From Nectonema munidae (lineage: Eukaryota; Nematomorpha; Nectonematoida; Nectonematidae): DNA of 64,000 nucleotides. The notes below the pieces were generated by a model. It did not search any database, was not told where the DNA came from, and was given only the letters and a program-made list of their open reading frames with translations. Positions 38,000-49,731 of the stretch are shown one piece after another (positions within the stretch are counted from its first letter, which is position 1; each line of letters opens with the position of its first letter). Made by a program: the position numbers and the translations under genes. The stretch lies in NCBI GenBank assembly GCA_030549495.1, contig JAUIRK010000176.1, positions 62,001-126,000 of the forward strand. Direction: 5' to 3'.

Positions 38000-39480
38000 G
38001 ATTTTCAGGCATACATTACTAATTCAATTGCCACTTTGAGATATTTTTTAACTGTATTATCCAAAATCCAATACAGAAATAAAATAAGCATAGTCGATTT
38101 GGTATAAAACAGATATTTTATTTTTTTGAAAATATTTTTCAAGATAGTATCTAGAAGTAAACCGCAAATCTGATTGAAGCTTTCAGATATTTTAAAACCA
38201 TAAATGCCAAAAGTGAATCCAAAATGAAACCAGCATCTTCCATTTGGCTTGAAAAACAGATATTTTATTTAAATTTCAAAAATATTTCTGTAGACATTAG
38301 ACGTTAATCGAACATTTGATTGATACTTTCAGACATTTAAAACCTCTAAATGCCAAAATGATTTCAGAAATAAAAATTATCATAGTCGAATTGGTATAAA
38401 AACATATATTTCATGTAAAATTAGAGAGAATATTTTGGGATATAGTTTTACGACATAAACCGCAAATTTGATTGACACTAGCAGTAAAACCTCTAAATGC
38501 GAAAACTGTGTTCAGAAATGAAATCATCATGATCCATTTGCTATAAAAACATATTTCACGTAAAATTTGAATCAATATTTTTGAAAACAAATTTTAGAAC
38601 TAAACGCAAATTTGATTGATACTTATAGGTATTTTCAAATTCAAACTGCAAAAATTGAGTCCATAAATGAAACTAGCATGGTTGATTTGGTATAAAAACA
38701 TATTTAATTGTAAAATTTGAATGAAAGTTTTTGGAAACAGTTTTTAGAAATAAACCGCAAATTTCATTAACACTTATAAGTGTTTTCACATCCTAAATGT
38801 AAAAAATAAGTTCAGAAATGAAAACAGCATGATTGATTTGGTATAAAAACATATTTAATGTAAAATTGAGAGAATATTTTTGGAGATAGCTTTTAGAAGT
38901 AAACCGCAAATTTGATTGTCATTGACAGATATTTTAAAACCTCTAAATGTTAAAAATGAGTTTAGAAATGAAAACAGCATGGTTGATTTGGTATAAAAAC
39001 TTATATTTAATTGTAAAATTTGAATGAATGTTTTTGGAGACAATTTTTAGAAGTAAACCGCAAATTTAATTAACACTTATAGGTATTTTCACATCCTAAA
39101 CGTAAAAAATGAGTCCAGAAATGAAACCAGCATGGCCGATTTAGTATAACAGATATATTTCATTGTAAAATTTGAATGAATGTTTTTGGAAATAATTTTT
39201 AGAAGTAAACTGCAAATTTGATTAACACTTATAGATATTTTCAGATCCTAAACGTAAAAAATGAGTCCAGAAATGAAACCAGCATGGCCGATTTAGTATA
39301 ACACATATATTTTATGTAAAATGTGAAGGAATGTTTTTGGAGACAATTTTAGAAGTAAACCACAAATTTGATTAACACTTATAGGTATTTTCAAATCCTA
39401 AATGTAAAAAATGAGTCCAGAAATGAAAACAGCATGACCGATTTAGTATAAAAACATATATTTTATGTAAAATTTGAAGG
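38000..39480 (+). repeat. Tandem array B (copy 3)
   Basis: Units with AGAAGTAAACCGCAAATTTG, GAGTCCAGAAATGAAACCAG and TTTGGTATAAAAACATAT recur through the block at about 140-155 base spacing; the ones nearest the right end are most alike. Confidence 0.9.
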
Positions 39481-40169
39481 TATATTTTATTAGATACATT
39501 TTTGATCAATCAAAATTTTGATTGACATTTTCTAAAAAAAATAGCCATGATTATTGAAAAAATTAAATATATAAAGTGTTATTATAAATTTTCAGGGTAT
39601 TATATAATATAGATCCTAAGTTATAAGGTTAAGTACAGATAATGTCAAAATTTTGCTGAAAAATTTTAATTTTTGATTTTGATTGACAGTTTTGGACATG
39701 AAAGGGTCATTCAACTACCATGAAAATGGTTTCAAAAGATGCAGCTAGCGATTTTAGGAAGTCACAAAATTTGAAGGGATATGATTCAGCCAATTTTCTA
39801 CAATTAATTTTTTAGTGAAGGGGGGGGGGGTTATACCCCCCCCCAGCACTAATAGGGTTAAACATGTCTGTCTTCTAAAGACCATATGGAAAGGGTTGTA
39901 TTCATTGGTGATACAGTCAGACCATGGGCGCACTTCCGGAGGGGGGTGAAAAGCCTATTGGCCTCCCAATAATTTAGGATTTTTTAACTAGTGTATATGC
40001 GTTATGTAAATATAAGTAAAATATTTTCGCTTAAAGTAGTTTTTATATTACATCAATTTTGTAAAAAAAATATAAAGAAGTCTTATAAATTCACGTATGC
40101 GCTGTATACACTCTATTTTAAAGGATTGCTTGAATATTTGGTCTCCCGTGGTTTTTCCAGACCAGTAAT

Positions 40170-42820
40170 TTTGAAAATTACAAAAAAAATTCTTTTAGAA
40201 TTGTTTCTATAGTCTCATCGTAGAGAAAACAAAATTTTATAAATTTTTCTATTTCAAAATAGGTCAAAAATGTTTTCTTTTCACTTTGCTGTGTTATCAA
40301 CACAATATCATTTTTTGCAATAAAAATTCGATTCTTTTTTTCATATTTAAAATCACTTAAAATCTTCTTTACATCTTCAAGTCCAATCATAATATTATTG
40401 TCTTGTCTGAAATTTGAAAAATATAGATTTTATAATTTTTTAAAAAATAATGTATCTTACTTGTAGATAATTATTTGTAGGTTTCATTATACTTAAAAGC
40501 TTTTCTATCATTAACATGGTAAAAATATAAGATTCTTCCTTCAAAACTCCTAAAAGACCCCTTTCTTCAAAAGAAATATCACCGGATTAACTTCAACTTC
40601 TGTAGAAATGAAACGACTCTTTTGTAGATTTTAATCAAACATGTTATGAAATCAAAATGCGATGTCCACCTTATTGGCATCCATTTTTTGTTTTTGTAAA
40701 TAGTTTGCACTTTTTGCTTTTTAGTTAACTTATGAAGTCTTGTCACGCTTAACAATAGTGTTTCAATATTTTTATGCGTCCAAAAGAAGAAGTAATGATA
40801 AGATGATGGGGTTGGTGGTTCATACAGTGAATGTAAGGAATATATTTTCGGAGAGCTTCGCCTATTTTTCTTGAACTCCATTTTCCCTTCCAAATTTGAT
40901 TATCACACTCTTTAACTTTTAAAAAACATAAGTATACACTTTTAGCTGAAATAACATAAGCCCCATCATAACATTGGCCAATAATTTTATTTTTATTTAT
41001 GCCAGAAGTATCAAGAATACTCAAAATTGTACTACTAATAGAGTTTTTTTTTATAAATCTTATCACCTTTTGTAATAAAAAAAGATATTAAAACAAAATA
41101 TATTTAATTGAATTCACAATTGATACTTTCCCATTGAAATCTTTCTTTGCATGGGCTTTCAATGATAATTATGTTGATGAGTTATGATCAGAGACTATTT
41201 TTCGTATTCATGATTCTTGAGGGATTCAATTATTTGATTTTGAATTTTGGGAAATAAATAGTTGCAATCTAATATAAAATGATTATTATTAAAAAGATTA
41301 ATTAAATTTTTCGAATTTGAATTTCAGAAAACAAACACAAAGTAATAAATATTTTAACAATGATATTGCGATTTTTCTCAGCAGGCTAGGTTCTTGTCGG
41401 TAAATGTGTTTGTTAAAATATATTAATCAAGTGATGATTGGTTAATCCGACCTCTACGGTTACACCAATAATCAGGTCGGATTAAAAATATTTTAAAAAA
41501 TCAATGAATCTTATTATTCACTGAAAAATTGTGGAATAGTAAATTGTCGGATTAGAAGATAATCACTTACGTTAAATACGTCTTATTTCGGTTAAAACGT
41601 ATAACACACAACAAAACATCATGAATTACAAAAATTTCATAAATTGATTGTAAGATTAGTTATAAACGATTAGAGAAAAAATGAAGGTTAAATATATTTG
41701 CTTTATAATATTGCTAAAGATTTCATTCATTTGGTTCTATAGGTTAAAAAATTTCAACTTAAAATAGATACCAATCTTTAAGCTCAAAGATAAATCTAAT
41801 CGATTTAATTACTATAATTATTGAAGAGATTAGTATTTCTCAAAAATTTTGACTTGAATTCCTACATAGAAGATTAAAATATGTTGACAATTCGAATGTT
41901 AAAGTAATTGAAAAACACTATTTTTAATTTTCAAGTATTTATTTATAGAGATAACACACTGTTTCTTTTATCTTCTCGGACTTATAGAAAAATGATAATT
42001 TTTGAAAAAAATGTATAAATGTGATATTATTTTAAATTGCATAGGACTTTCATAAAGGAATTTTTTATTGTATTTCCAATCCGAAAATTTTTGTGAAATA
42101 AAATACCATAAGCCCGTAATTAAAAGGTTAAAAAATAATTTTTTCTTAACATACCTCTTTCAATTTTGGATCTTTTTTACACAAGAAATCAAATAAGTTA
42201 AAATTTCCATAATTTTTCATTGGATTTTCATAGGAATTCCCATTAATTTTACCTTTGAAAGAGAGTTCATTTACGCATATGAATTGGATTATTTCGACAA
42301 TATGTTTCACATAATACCTTGAAAACTAAATTATAAAGTAGTAAGATAAAATAAAACACTTATTGAAAATTAATTGCACATCTATATAAAACTATATCTA
42401 CAGGAATTTTCGGAAAATTCAAGTTAAAATATTTTGGATAATAGCAAAAAAATGATTAAAAAAGTAGAAAGCTTTTTTATCCAAATTTTGTAAATATTTT
42501 TGGATCCTACAAACTGCAAAAGTACATAAGAATAACGTTTATCATTGACCCTGTCATATAGAAAACAAATTACACTTTAAATGAGTTAAAATTATGTATG
42601 TCTCAAACTATAAAATTAGTTAGCAAAAAAACCTTACTTTCGTTTCTCTATTTAAGATTGCCTTTTTCTCGAGCATGCTTCCAGTTTGAATAGCCACTTT
42701 TTACAACTTTCTTTTGAAACATCACTACCAAAATGACGCAAAATATCACAATACTGCACCATGAAAAATAGAAAACTCAAGCCAGCTTCGGTTTTTAAAC
42801 CAACTAAAGTTAAAATCTCT
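40170..42820 (-). pseudogene. hAT (ZMYM1/TTF-type) transposase, whole span recognisable but broken
   Basis: Reading down the minus strand: FNFSWFKNRSWLEFSI (42815-42768) and SGYSNWKHAREKGNLK (about 42710-42650) form the TTF zinc-finger region. RYYVKHIVEIIQFICVNELS through KKDPKLKEVC (42320-42150) is the next conserved helix block. IIGQCYDGAYVIS and YIPYIHCMNHQPHHL (41066-40800) carry the GQ.YDGA and HC..H core. MPIRWTSHFDFITCLIKIYK and EERGLLGVLKEESYIFTMLM follow, then IGLEDVKKILSDFKYEKKNR (40390-40330). Frame changes separate these blocks and several stops occur. Confidence 0.78.
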
Positions 42821-44581
42821 ATTGTTTTGCTGATTGTAAAGGTAAATGTACATTGGAGTGTTTTTATCGAGAAGGCACGATTGCTCCTGAGTTATCGAAA
42901 CCTAGTATCTAACCAACCTACTCACGCCTCTAATAATATAAAAACTCAGCACCATTTGAAGAGGTTCCATATCTAACTCAACTAAATCTTTCGGAGCTTA
43001 AGGCTCTATTAGTGTCTCGATATTCTATAATAAAATATAAAACGAAAACAAAAAAATTTTCTAGTAAATATTGTATTTGAAAGTTGTTTGACTGGACTTT
43101 TGGAAAAAAAATTATTAGATTTTTTTGACATAGTCTAAGATTTATTCTATAATGAAATAGTTTAAAAAAAGTGAAAATAGCAGCTCTTACTTAAAAAAAA
43201 ACAACATATAAATTTTTTTTGTTTTCATCTCAATTATTTGAAAATAAAAAATATCATCAGATGTGTTATTTTTGAAATTTTAGTTGTTTTTATACTTCGT
43301 GTTGAATTAGTAGATGGCGTTAATTAAGATTTTTCAATATAAATTTTCATTATCAAAAGTTTATTCACTAAATGGTATGTTTTTCAATAAAGATAATAAA
43401 TATTATAAAGCTATAACAATAAATTCTTAGTATTTCCTAAAAAAATTTACATTATTTTCTAAACTTTCATGAAAATCAGTAAGATATAAACCATTTGCAA
43501 TACTCAGCAAGGATCATTGACGTCAACTTTGAGAGAGAAATAAAAGGAGTATCTCTAAACTGACATCAAGGTAGATTTTTAGTGAAATATATTTGACAAA
43601 TGTTGACAAGAAAAGAAGGGCGGGTAAGAAACTAACAAAATTAAGTTGACGTCAATTCTGAACGACCTTTAATATAAAAGTAAGCAATATAAAATTTATG
43701 ACTATTAGAAAACAAGCTCTTATTACAAAAAATGAAAGTTTATCAACAAAAATAAAAAAGTACATAAAAAATTGTGTACAAAAGAGTGAAATTCATATTT
43801 TCAAAAATAAAAAACAATGTTTTTATATCTCTTACGTATTTTGCAAAATTTCATTTTTAGAGAAGAAAATTATAAAAACATTATTTATGTTTGTAATACC
43901 GTAAAAGTGAATATTATATACAATTCACTTACTGACATTGAGTACAAAAATAGTTGGCATGATTTTTACATGTGTCTGTTAGAAGAACTACATTTTCTTG
44001 TACCTCTACTCTTAGAGTGACCGACATGCAAATAACCTCCCAATAGGTACGCCACTGGATATAGCCCTTTCCTCTTTTTAAACCCTTTTTCTTACACAAC
44101 TTTAAGATTTTTAATTTTTCTCCGGTAGTTTCAATCATTTTTCATTGCACGAGATGTTCGCGTTTATGTTCAACGAATTTCTTCTCTATCATACCGCATC
44201 TGCAAATAATTTTGACATGAACATTACTTTTGAATATTTTTTTCTAAAAGTTTAATCAGTGTTTCTTTGACATGTACCAGAATTGAAAGTGTCAGTAAGT
44301 TTGTTTAATATTTTAATTTATGGATTATATTTTTATCATTACATTTTGCAAAAATGAAGGAGACGATTTTATGATTGGATCCAGTCTCATACATTAGGCT
44401 TAAATTTAGAATTTTTATTTCTAATAACACGGCCTCAAGCGTCGATCGTAACCAGGAGTCTTTCACTCTTCTTCCTATTGTAATTGTTAAGGAGTATTCT
44501 TCCCTTCTGTATGACACTGAACAGATGCGTAATTTGAAATATATCTTTTAAATCTTATTTCATTTTTAAGTTAAGGATTTA
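42821..44581. other. No gene recognised upstream of THOC1
   Basis: Short Lys-rich ORFs (43698-43904 and neighbours) look like chance. At 44034-44056 the plus strand ends in GGTACGCCACTG, a hAT-like terminus read from the right; it may be the far end of the hAT whose transposase lies at 40170-42820, with a partner near 39923 (CATGGGCGCACTTCCGG). The pairing is weak. Two TTGACGTCAA-like palindromes lie at about 43517 and 43645. Confidence 0.4.
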
Positions 44582-46651
44582 ATGTCTTTTGAAAGTACGC
44601 TTAATCAAATTGATAAGATGATTAGTAGTGAAAGTGTAATGGAAGCTAGACAAATCTATAATCCTCGTTCAAAGATGATAGCAAATTTGGAACAAGTCTC
44701 ATCTGACTCTTTAATGGATACCAATAATATTTGTATCTTTCTAGAGAATGCCATAAGAAGGTTGCTAACAGATCATTTGGACAATACTTTTGACTCAGAT
44801 CCATGCGATTTTGCATTTAAAGTTTTGAACTTGGCTCTAAAAGCAGTTGATAAAAAGAAGGTTTCCATTTCAATTCCTTTTTTACTTCTTCAAGATCTGT
44901 TGGATGTTTCTTCCATTGTTGATACTTGCAAGATCTTCACGTACATAGAAGAAAAGTTGAATGTGTGGAAAAGTGATGTTTATTATCCTTCTGCCAAAAA
45001 CTATCTACTTAGAGTTTGCAATGGCCTTTTGAAGCAACTTTCATCTTCCCAAAACACTCGTCTCTGTGGAAGAATTCATGTTTTTCTTGCTAAATTTTTC
45101 CCCTTAACAGAGAGATCTGCCCTAAATCTTAATGGCCAATTTAATCTTTCAAATGTTACTTATTTTGATCATTCAGATTGCGATGAAGAAGCTTCCAACG
45201 ATTCGAATGAACACTTTGCTAAAAAAAGAGTTAGACTAGAAAATAATGCAGGTGAAAACACTAATAATGTTCATGGTTGTAATTACAATGAAATTTCGAA
45301 TGATTTTTATAAAAATTTTTGGAAACTTCAAGATTTTTTTCGTAATCCATTTTTGTGTTTTGAAGCTTCCAAGTGGCCTTGCTTTATTTCATATATAAAT
45401 CAAGTTTTGGCAGTTTTTTCTTCCTTCAAGTGTGAAAGTAAAAATAAAAGAATTTCCGCGAGCTTTGCTGCAAATCAAAATTTTCTTTCTAAAAATGAAA
45501 ATTGCTTATTTTTTGCCAAGTACCTAACGGCTCAAGAGTTGTTTGAATTCCAATTGGGTGATAGTCAATTTAGAAGAACTATTATGCTCCAAATTTTAAT
45601 CATTTTTCAGTTTTTACTAACTAAATGCAAGTTTAAATCAGTTACCCAAGTTCTAACTCAAAATCAGATGATTTATGTTTCAGACACAGAAGTGAAAATT
45701 TTTAAAATTCTAACTGACACTTCACCTAAAGGAAAACGGTTTGTTGAGTGTATCAAAACACTTTTACATCACGAAGATAATTATAACAAGTGGAAAAATC
45801 AAAATTGCAAAGATTTTACAAGAAATATTGAAAATTGTGAATTTGAAAAGACTTTCAAGCATAAATACATACATGAATTTTTAAATGAAGAGTTAAACCC
45901 TAATATAGGAGAAAACCATCCTTCATGTCAAGATATAGGAAATCCTATTTTAAGCAAAATATGTAATGTAAATTCTGCATCTAAAAAAGACAATTATGCA
46001 GACTTTTTTGTCAAAAGAACTATCATCCCTGATATCAAAGAGTTTGTAAAAGAAGCTTATCTTCAAAACGATCCTGAATGTATGATTGAAGAATCCTTTA
46101 AACTTGTCTACAATTCTACCTGGAGTTGGAAGTGTTTAAGACTTTTAGCGTCTAAATCTAAGCTATTTTTCAATCCAAATCCCCTCAATAATCCTCCTAT
46201 GTTTGAATTTCTGATTAAGAAAATTGAAAAAATTAACGAAGATTCGTCGTCTGCTTCAAGTGTAATTAAAAAAAAGGACGACCCTTTTTCTAGTGATTTT
46301 TTTGAAGGAACTACAGATAAATTCATAGTCGACTCGTCATCGCCAATTCCAGACTGCTCCCTAAAACTTCAATCTCCTGACTTTGAAGAAATGAAGTTTG
46401 GTGAATCCATAGAGCCTTATTCTGACACTTCAGAAAAATGCGATTGGAATAAATTAGCACTTCTAGTAGGATTTCCCGAAAAAGATATTTTATCCTTAGA
46501 TGGCAAAGATGAACGCTCCAAAATCCGTGATCTACTTGATTTTTGGCTTGAAAAGCAAGGTGAAAACTCGGATGTTAAGGCTTTTCACTCACTTCTAACA
46601 AAAGTTTCGCTTGAAAATAATATCAAAATAAATCTTAATCTACTCTCCTAA
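44582..46651 (+). CDS. THOC1: THO complex subunit 1 (THOC1/HPR1)
   Basis: Predicted 689-residue nuclear protein. THOC1 is the HPR1 homologue of the THO/TREX complex, which binds elongating RNA polymerase II transcripts, packages the mRNP for export and limits R-loops. Seen here: NYLLRVCNGLLKQLSSSQNT (140-159), then CGRIHVFLAKFFPLTERSAL (162-181) and FNLSNVTYF, the signature of the family; FWKLQDFFRNP (246-256); QLGDSQFRRTIMLQ (324-337); WSWKCLRLLASKS (515-527). Residues about 618-680 form a C-terminal death domain (WNKLALLVGFPEKDILSLD), as in animal THOC1. The length is close to human THOC1 (657). The ORF is uninterrupted, with no intron needed. The chosen start gives the N-terminal length usual for the family. 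A linker at 197-235 and another at 555-615 are Ser/Asp-rich and variable. Confidence 0.93.
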   Translation: MSFESTLNQIDKMISSESVMEARQIYNPRSKMIANLEQVSSDSLMDTNNICIFLENAIRRLLTDHLDNTFDSDPCDFAFKVLNLALKAVDKKKVSISIPFLLLQDLLDVSSIVDTCKIFTYIEEKLNVWKSDVYYPSAKNYLLRVCNGLLKQLSSSQNTRLCGRIHVFLAKFFPLTERSALNLNGQFNLSNVTYFDHSDCDEEASNDSNEHFAKKRVRLENNAGENTNNVHGCNYNEISNDFYKNFWKLQDFFRNPFLCFEASKWPCFISYINQVLAVFSSFKCESKNKRISASFAANQNFLSKNENCLFFAKYLTAQELFEFQLGDSQFRRTIMLQILIIFQFLLTKCKFKSVTQVLTQNQMIYVSDTEVKIFKILTDTSPKGKRFVECIKTLLHHEDNYNKWKNQNCKDFTRNIENCEFEKTFKHKYIHEFLNEELNPNIGENHPSCQDIGNPILSKICNVNSASKKDNYADFFVKRTIIPDIKEFVKEAYLQNDPECMIEESFKLVYNSTWSWKCLRLLASKSKLFFNPNPLNNPPMFEFLIKKIEKINEDSSSASSVIKKKDDPFSSDFFEGTTDKFIVDSSSPIPDCSLKLQSPDFEEMKFGESIEPYSDTSEKCDWNKLALLVGFPEKDILSLDGKDERSKIRDLLDFWLEKQGENSDVKAFHSLLTKVSLENNIKINLNLLS

Positions 46652-46729
46652 TTTCTTTCATTTTTACACACATTCTACTTTTCATATCATCCATGAAATA
46701 CTATTCAAATTTTTCATATATTTTTGATT

Positions 46730-46735
46730 AATAAA
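46730..46735 (+). promoter_or_regulatory. Polyadenylation signal for THOC1
   Basis: AATAAA about 80 bases after the THOC1 stop codon, in a T-rich 3' flank. Position fits a short 3' UTR. Confidence 0.65.
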
Positions 46736-46819
46736 TTGTGTTAGAGGAAATTATAGGAAGCATTTTGAGGCTATACTTTGTTTCATTTTATAAACCTGTC
46801 GTTTTCAGATTTTTTAAAT

Positions 46820-48772
46820 CAGGGGTCACCAAAGTTTTTTCAAAAAGGGCCACATAGACCTAAAGGAATGTTAATCGCGGGCTGGATAAATACTTTTTTG
46901 ATACAGATCACACTACAAAACAGACAGGTATGCGGTTTATTTATAGATGCGTAAAAACAAAAAATATGTATAAAAAAAGAATAAAGTAGAAACAATAAAG
47001 TTAATGAGATTTATGAAACTGGTGTTTGGCTTTCAAAATACTGTTAATGTCAGCTTTAAAATTGGTACATCCAAGCATAAGAATTGCCTTCAATTTGTCG
47101 TCAGTTAACCTTGTTCGATGCGCTGACTTCACATAATTCATTTTCGAAAAAGTTTGCTCACATTTGTATGTTGTTCCAAAAACTTAAGCCATACCTGACG
47201 CAAACTTTTTTAAATTAAAAAACTCATCATAAGGTAAGATTGGTAAAATTTAAGAAGATCTTCTCTATGCTTCTCTTTCAACAAAGTAGAATCCTGTAAA
47301 TCGATTAGCTCAAGTTGTAGATCTGCTGGCATGTTGTCAACATCCCAGTCAAAGGGATTTTCAAACAGAAGAATGTCATTTTTTATTTTGTCAAGATCAG
47401 CAAATCGTTGGGAAAAAGTAAGCTATAAAGAATGTTTTTGTGAAACTCAAGATTTGCGTGTTTCACATTTTCAGCGCAAAACTCGAAACTTTTGAAAATG
47501 AAAGAAGTTTCCCTTTTCAAATTGTGTTTTAAACAATGACAATTTTCTTCGAAATGCTGTAATAATTTTGTATAAATCACATATGAGGTTATTTTGTTTC
47601 TGCAACTTTAAATTTAAATCATTCATGTGATTTGTGATGTCAACCAAAAATGACAATTTTGATAATCATGAAGAATCTGAAAATTGTGCATTAAATTTGT
47701 TTTTTTCAGTTAAAAAATTTATTATTTTTTTCGAAGTTTATGAAAACGAGATATGAGTTTTCTGCAACTAAGCCATCTTACTGCTGTGTAGTAAGACAAA
47801 TCATAGAAATCAGAATCAAGTTCTTCAAGAAAAGCCTGAAACTGTCGATGAATGTGCGCGTGACTCTTGATATAACTGACGACACTTGTGATTGAATTAA
47901 GCACACAAGATATATCAAATTGCTTTGCACAGAGTGCTTGCTTGCATTGTATGAAAAGAGCTGTTAGACAATGAAGATCCTGGAATTTAGTCTGGATGCG
48001 CCCTACAAAGCCTTTTTTTATTCTTGCGATATTTTGGCCACCATCAACCGTCATGCACCGAAGCCGATCCCATTGAAGATCATAGCGTTGCAAAAAAATT
48101 TCTACTTCAATGAAAATATCTTCTCCAGTTGTTGTCCCATACTACACACTGATGCCAATTCTTCAATTATTTGAAAGTTGCGATTGATACCACGAACATA
48201 TATAAGAAGCTCAGACTTGCTAGAGAGACCGATAGACTCATCAATTGCAATTGAATACCACAAAAAGTTTTTAGCTTTCTCGTGTAATTGAAATTGTATG
48301 TTTTCTGCAAGTTCTTTGCACAACTAAACTTGCTGAAAGGCTGATATTTGCAAACAAAGTTGTTTTTTCAGGGCACAAGTCATTTGCTGCTTCTATTATT
48401 CACTCTTTTATGAATCAGTAAATGGTTTTCCACGCTCTGCTAACTTATTCACTATTGCATAACTTAGTCGAGTGATAGATCCATTTTCAACAAACTTTTT
48501 GGCGAAGAAACTTCTTTGATACTCCAAATTAGATTTCAAAGACTCAATTTTTTCAGAACGCTGTTTTCCATGAGGTTTTGAGTGTGTTGAAATATGTTTT
48601 GTTTCGTAGTTACGACGAATATTGTATTTCTTTTAAAACCGCAACAGTTTCATTGCATATTAAGCAAATGGCTTTTTGATCATATTTTCCTTCAAAAAAA
48701 GTACTTTTCTTCCCAACTTTTATTAAATATACGACATTCTTTATCAATTTTTCTTTTTTTTTTAGAAGCCAT
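46820..48772 (-). mobile_element. hAT transposon (GTF2IRD2-like), transposase nearly complete in span
   Basis: A hAT-type end CAGGGGTCACCAAAG starts at 46820. The far end beyond 48772 was not found. The transposase is on the minus strand, from MASKKKEKL (about 48772) to a terminus near 47000. It lies directly 3' of THOC1, starting about 170 bases after that gene's stop and tail-to-tail with it. Confidence 0.75.
46990..48772 (-). pseudogene. hAT transposase (GTF2IRD2/ZBED-like) with few frameshifts
   Basis: In order: AICLICNETVAVLKE (BED-like finger, about 48680), KLAERGKPFTDS (about 48430), FLWYSIAIDESIGLSSKSEL (first catalytic Asp block, 48265-48210), LQWDRLRCMTVDGGQNIARI (second Asp block, about 48080), ALCAKQFDISCVLNSI, FLEELDSDFYDLSYYTAVRW with LSCRKLISRF (about 47850-47740), ITNHMNDLNLKLQKQNNLIC (about 47640), and the C-terminal dimerisation part EQTFSKMNYVKSAHRTRLTD (about 47160-47100). 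Three to five frame changes and a few stops interrupt it. This is among the best-kept transposases here, so it is a later arrival than most. Confidence 0.8.
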
Positions 48773-48779
48773 GTGTAAA

Positions 48780-49731
48780 AATAAAAATAGAAAACTTTGA
48801 TTTAACATTATTTGGAGAGTTCTTTGTTTTAACAATCGTCACGTTTAGTTTTTTTCTGCAAAAAATAACAATTATATTAGTATAAATGGTTTAAATTAAA
48901 GTTAATTTTTTTTGCGTTTAGCTTTTTGTTTGTTCATTTGAATTATACTTCTGCAAATTAAAATTTACAAAAAGTTAAAAAAAAATTTCACTTTACAAAA
49001 AAGTGTTATATCAAAATTTGAATAAATTTAAGTTATTAGTTTGCTATAAATTCATAAAAAAAATTGTTCATTCTAGTGTTTTTTATAAGTAAAAAAACAG
49101 GGAGACGAATAAATCTAAAATAAAGTATAAAGTAATCTTATTTAAAACTCTGTGTAATAAGGAGAGCTTTAAACTTATGAATACTTAAAATAGGTGATTA
49201 GACATCATAAAAAATTTTAAGTATTGGTTTGCTTTAAATTTCTATAAATCTTCATTTTAATGTTTTTTGTACTCTTTGATGTATAAACAAATAATTTTCT
49301 TAAAAAATACTATTCAAAAAGCACTAGTATGACTTACAGATTAGTATGGAAAATGTTAAAACTGAAATGAAAAAGAATAATTTAAATACAAGAGACTTGT
49401 GAGTAAAAAGATAAAAAATTATATTACTTTTCAAAAACACTAAATAAAATCAGAGTGTAAAACACGTATTTATATACTTATAAAAATGGCATAAACGTCA
49501 CTAAAACACTACTGGTATATGGTATGAATTTCCTGATTCCGGTGTATCATATTCAAAATATATATCTATTCATATTTTGGTTACACCTGCTTTAATTAGT
49601 AAATAGCTAAACTTGAAATTTATTCACATTGTGCTCTATCAGAATAGCATTTATTTACATTTTGAATAAGGGTCAACCATCACAAACAATGCTTAGAATA
49701 TAAAATTTAGTTTTAATCCATAACAACAATA
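48780..49731. other. No gene recognised
   Basis: AT-rich, without assignable ORFs. I looked for the second end of the neighbouring hAT here and did not find it. Confidence 0.4.

Larger units (their letters stand above)
35234..39857 (+). mobile_element. piggyBac-like non-autonomous element, copy 3 (4.6 kb)
   Basis: The left end CCCTATTGGTGCTGGGCAA is preceded by TTAG (35230-35233); the right end CAGCACTAATAGGG is followed by TTAA (39858-39861). The terminal 16 bases are near-perfect inverted repeats. A hairpin pair (GGGGGGGCGTAAAGTGCCC at about 35274-35292) lies inside the left end; G-run TTATA C-run lies inside the right. Array A (35365-36750), unique core (36780-37990) and array B (38000-39480) follow in the same order as copy 1. 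No transposase ORF; the longest frames are short repeat-derived ones. Confidence 0.85.

Noticed and set aside
43698-44020. Lys-rich and hydrophobic ORFs before THOC1
   Set aside because: Low complexity, overlapping frames, no motif or start context; expected in AT-rich DNA.
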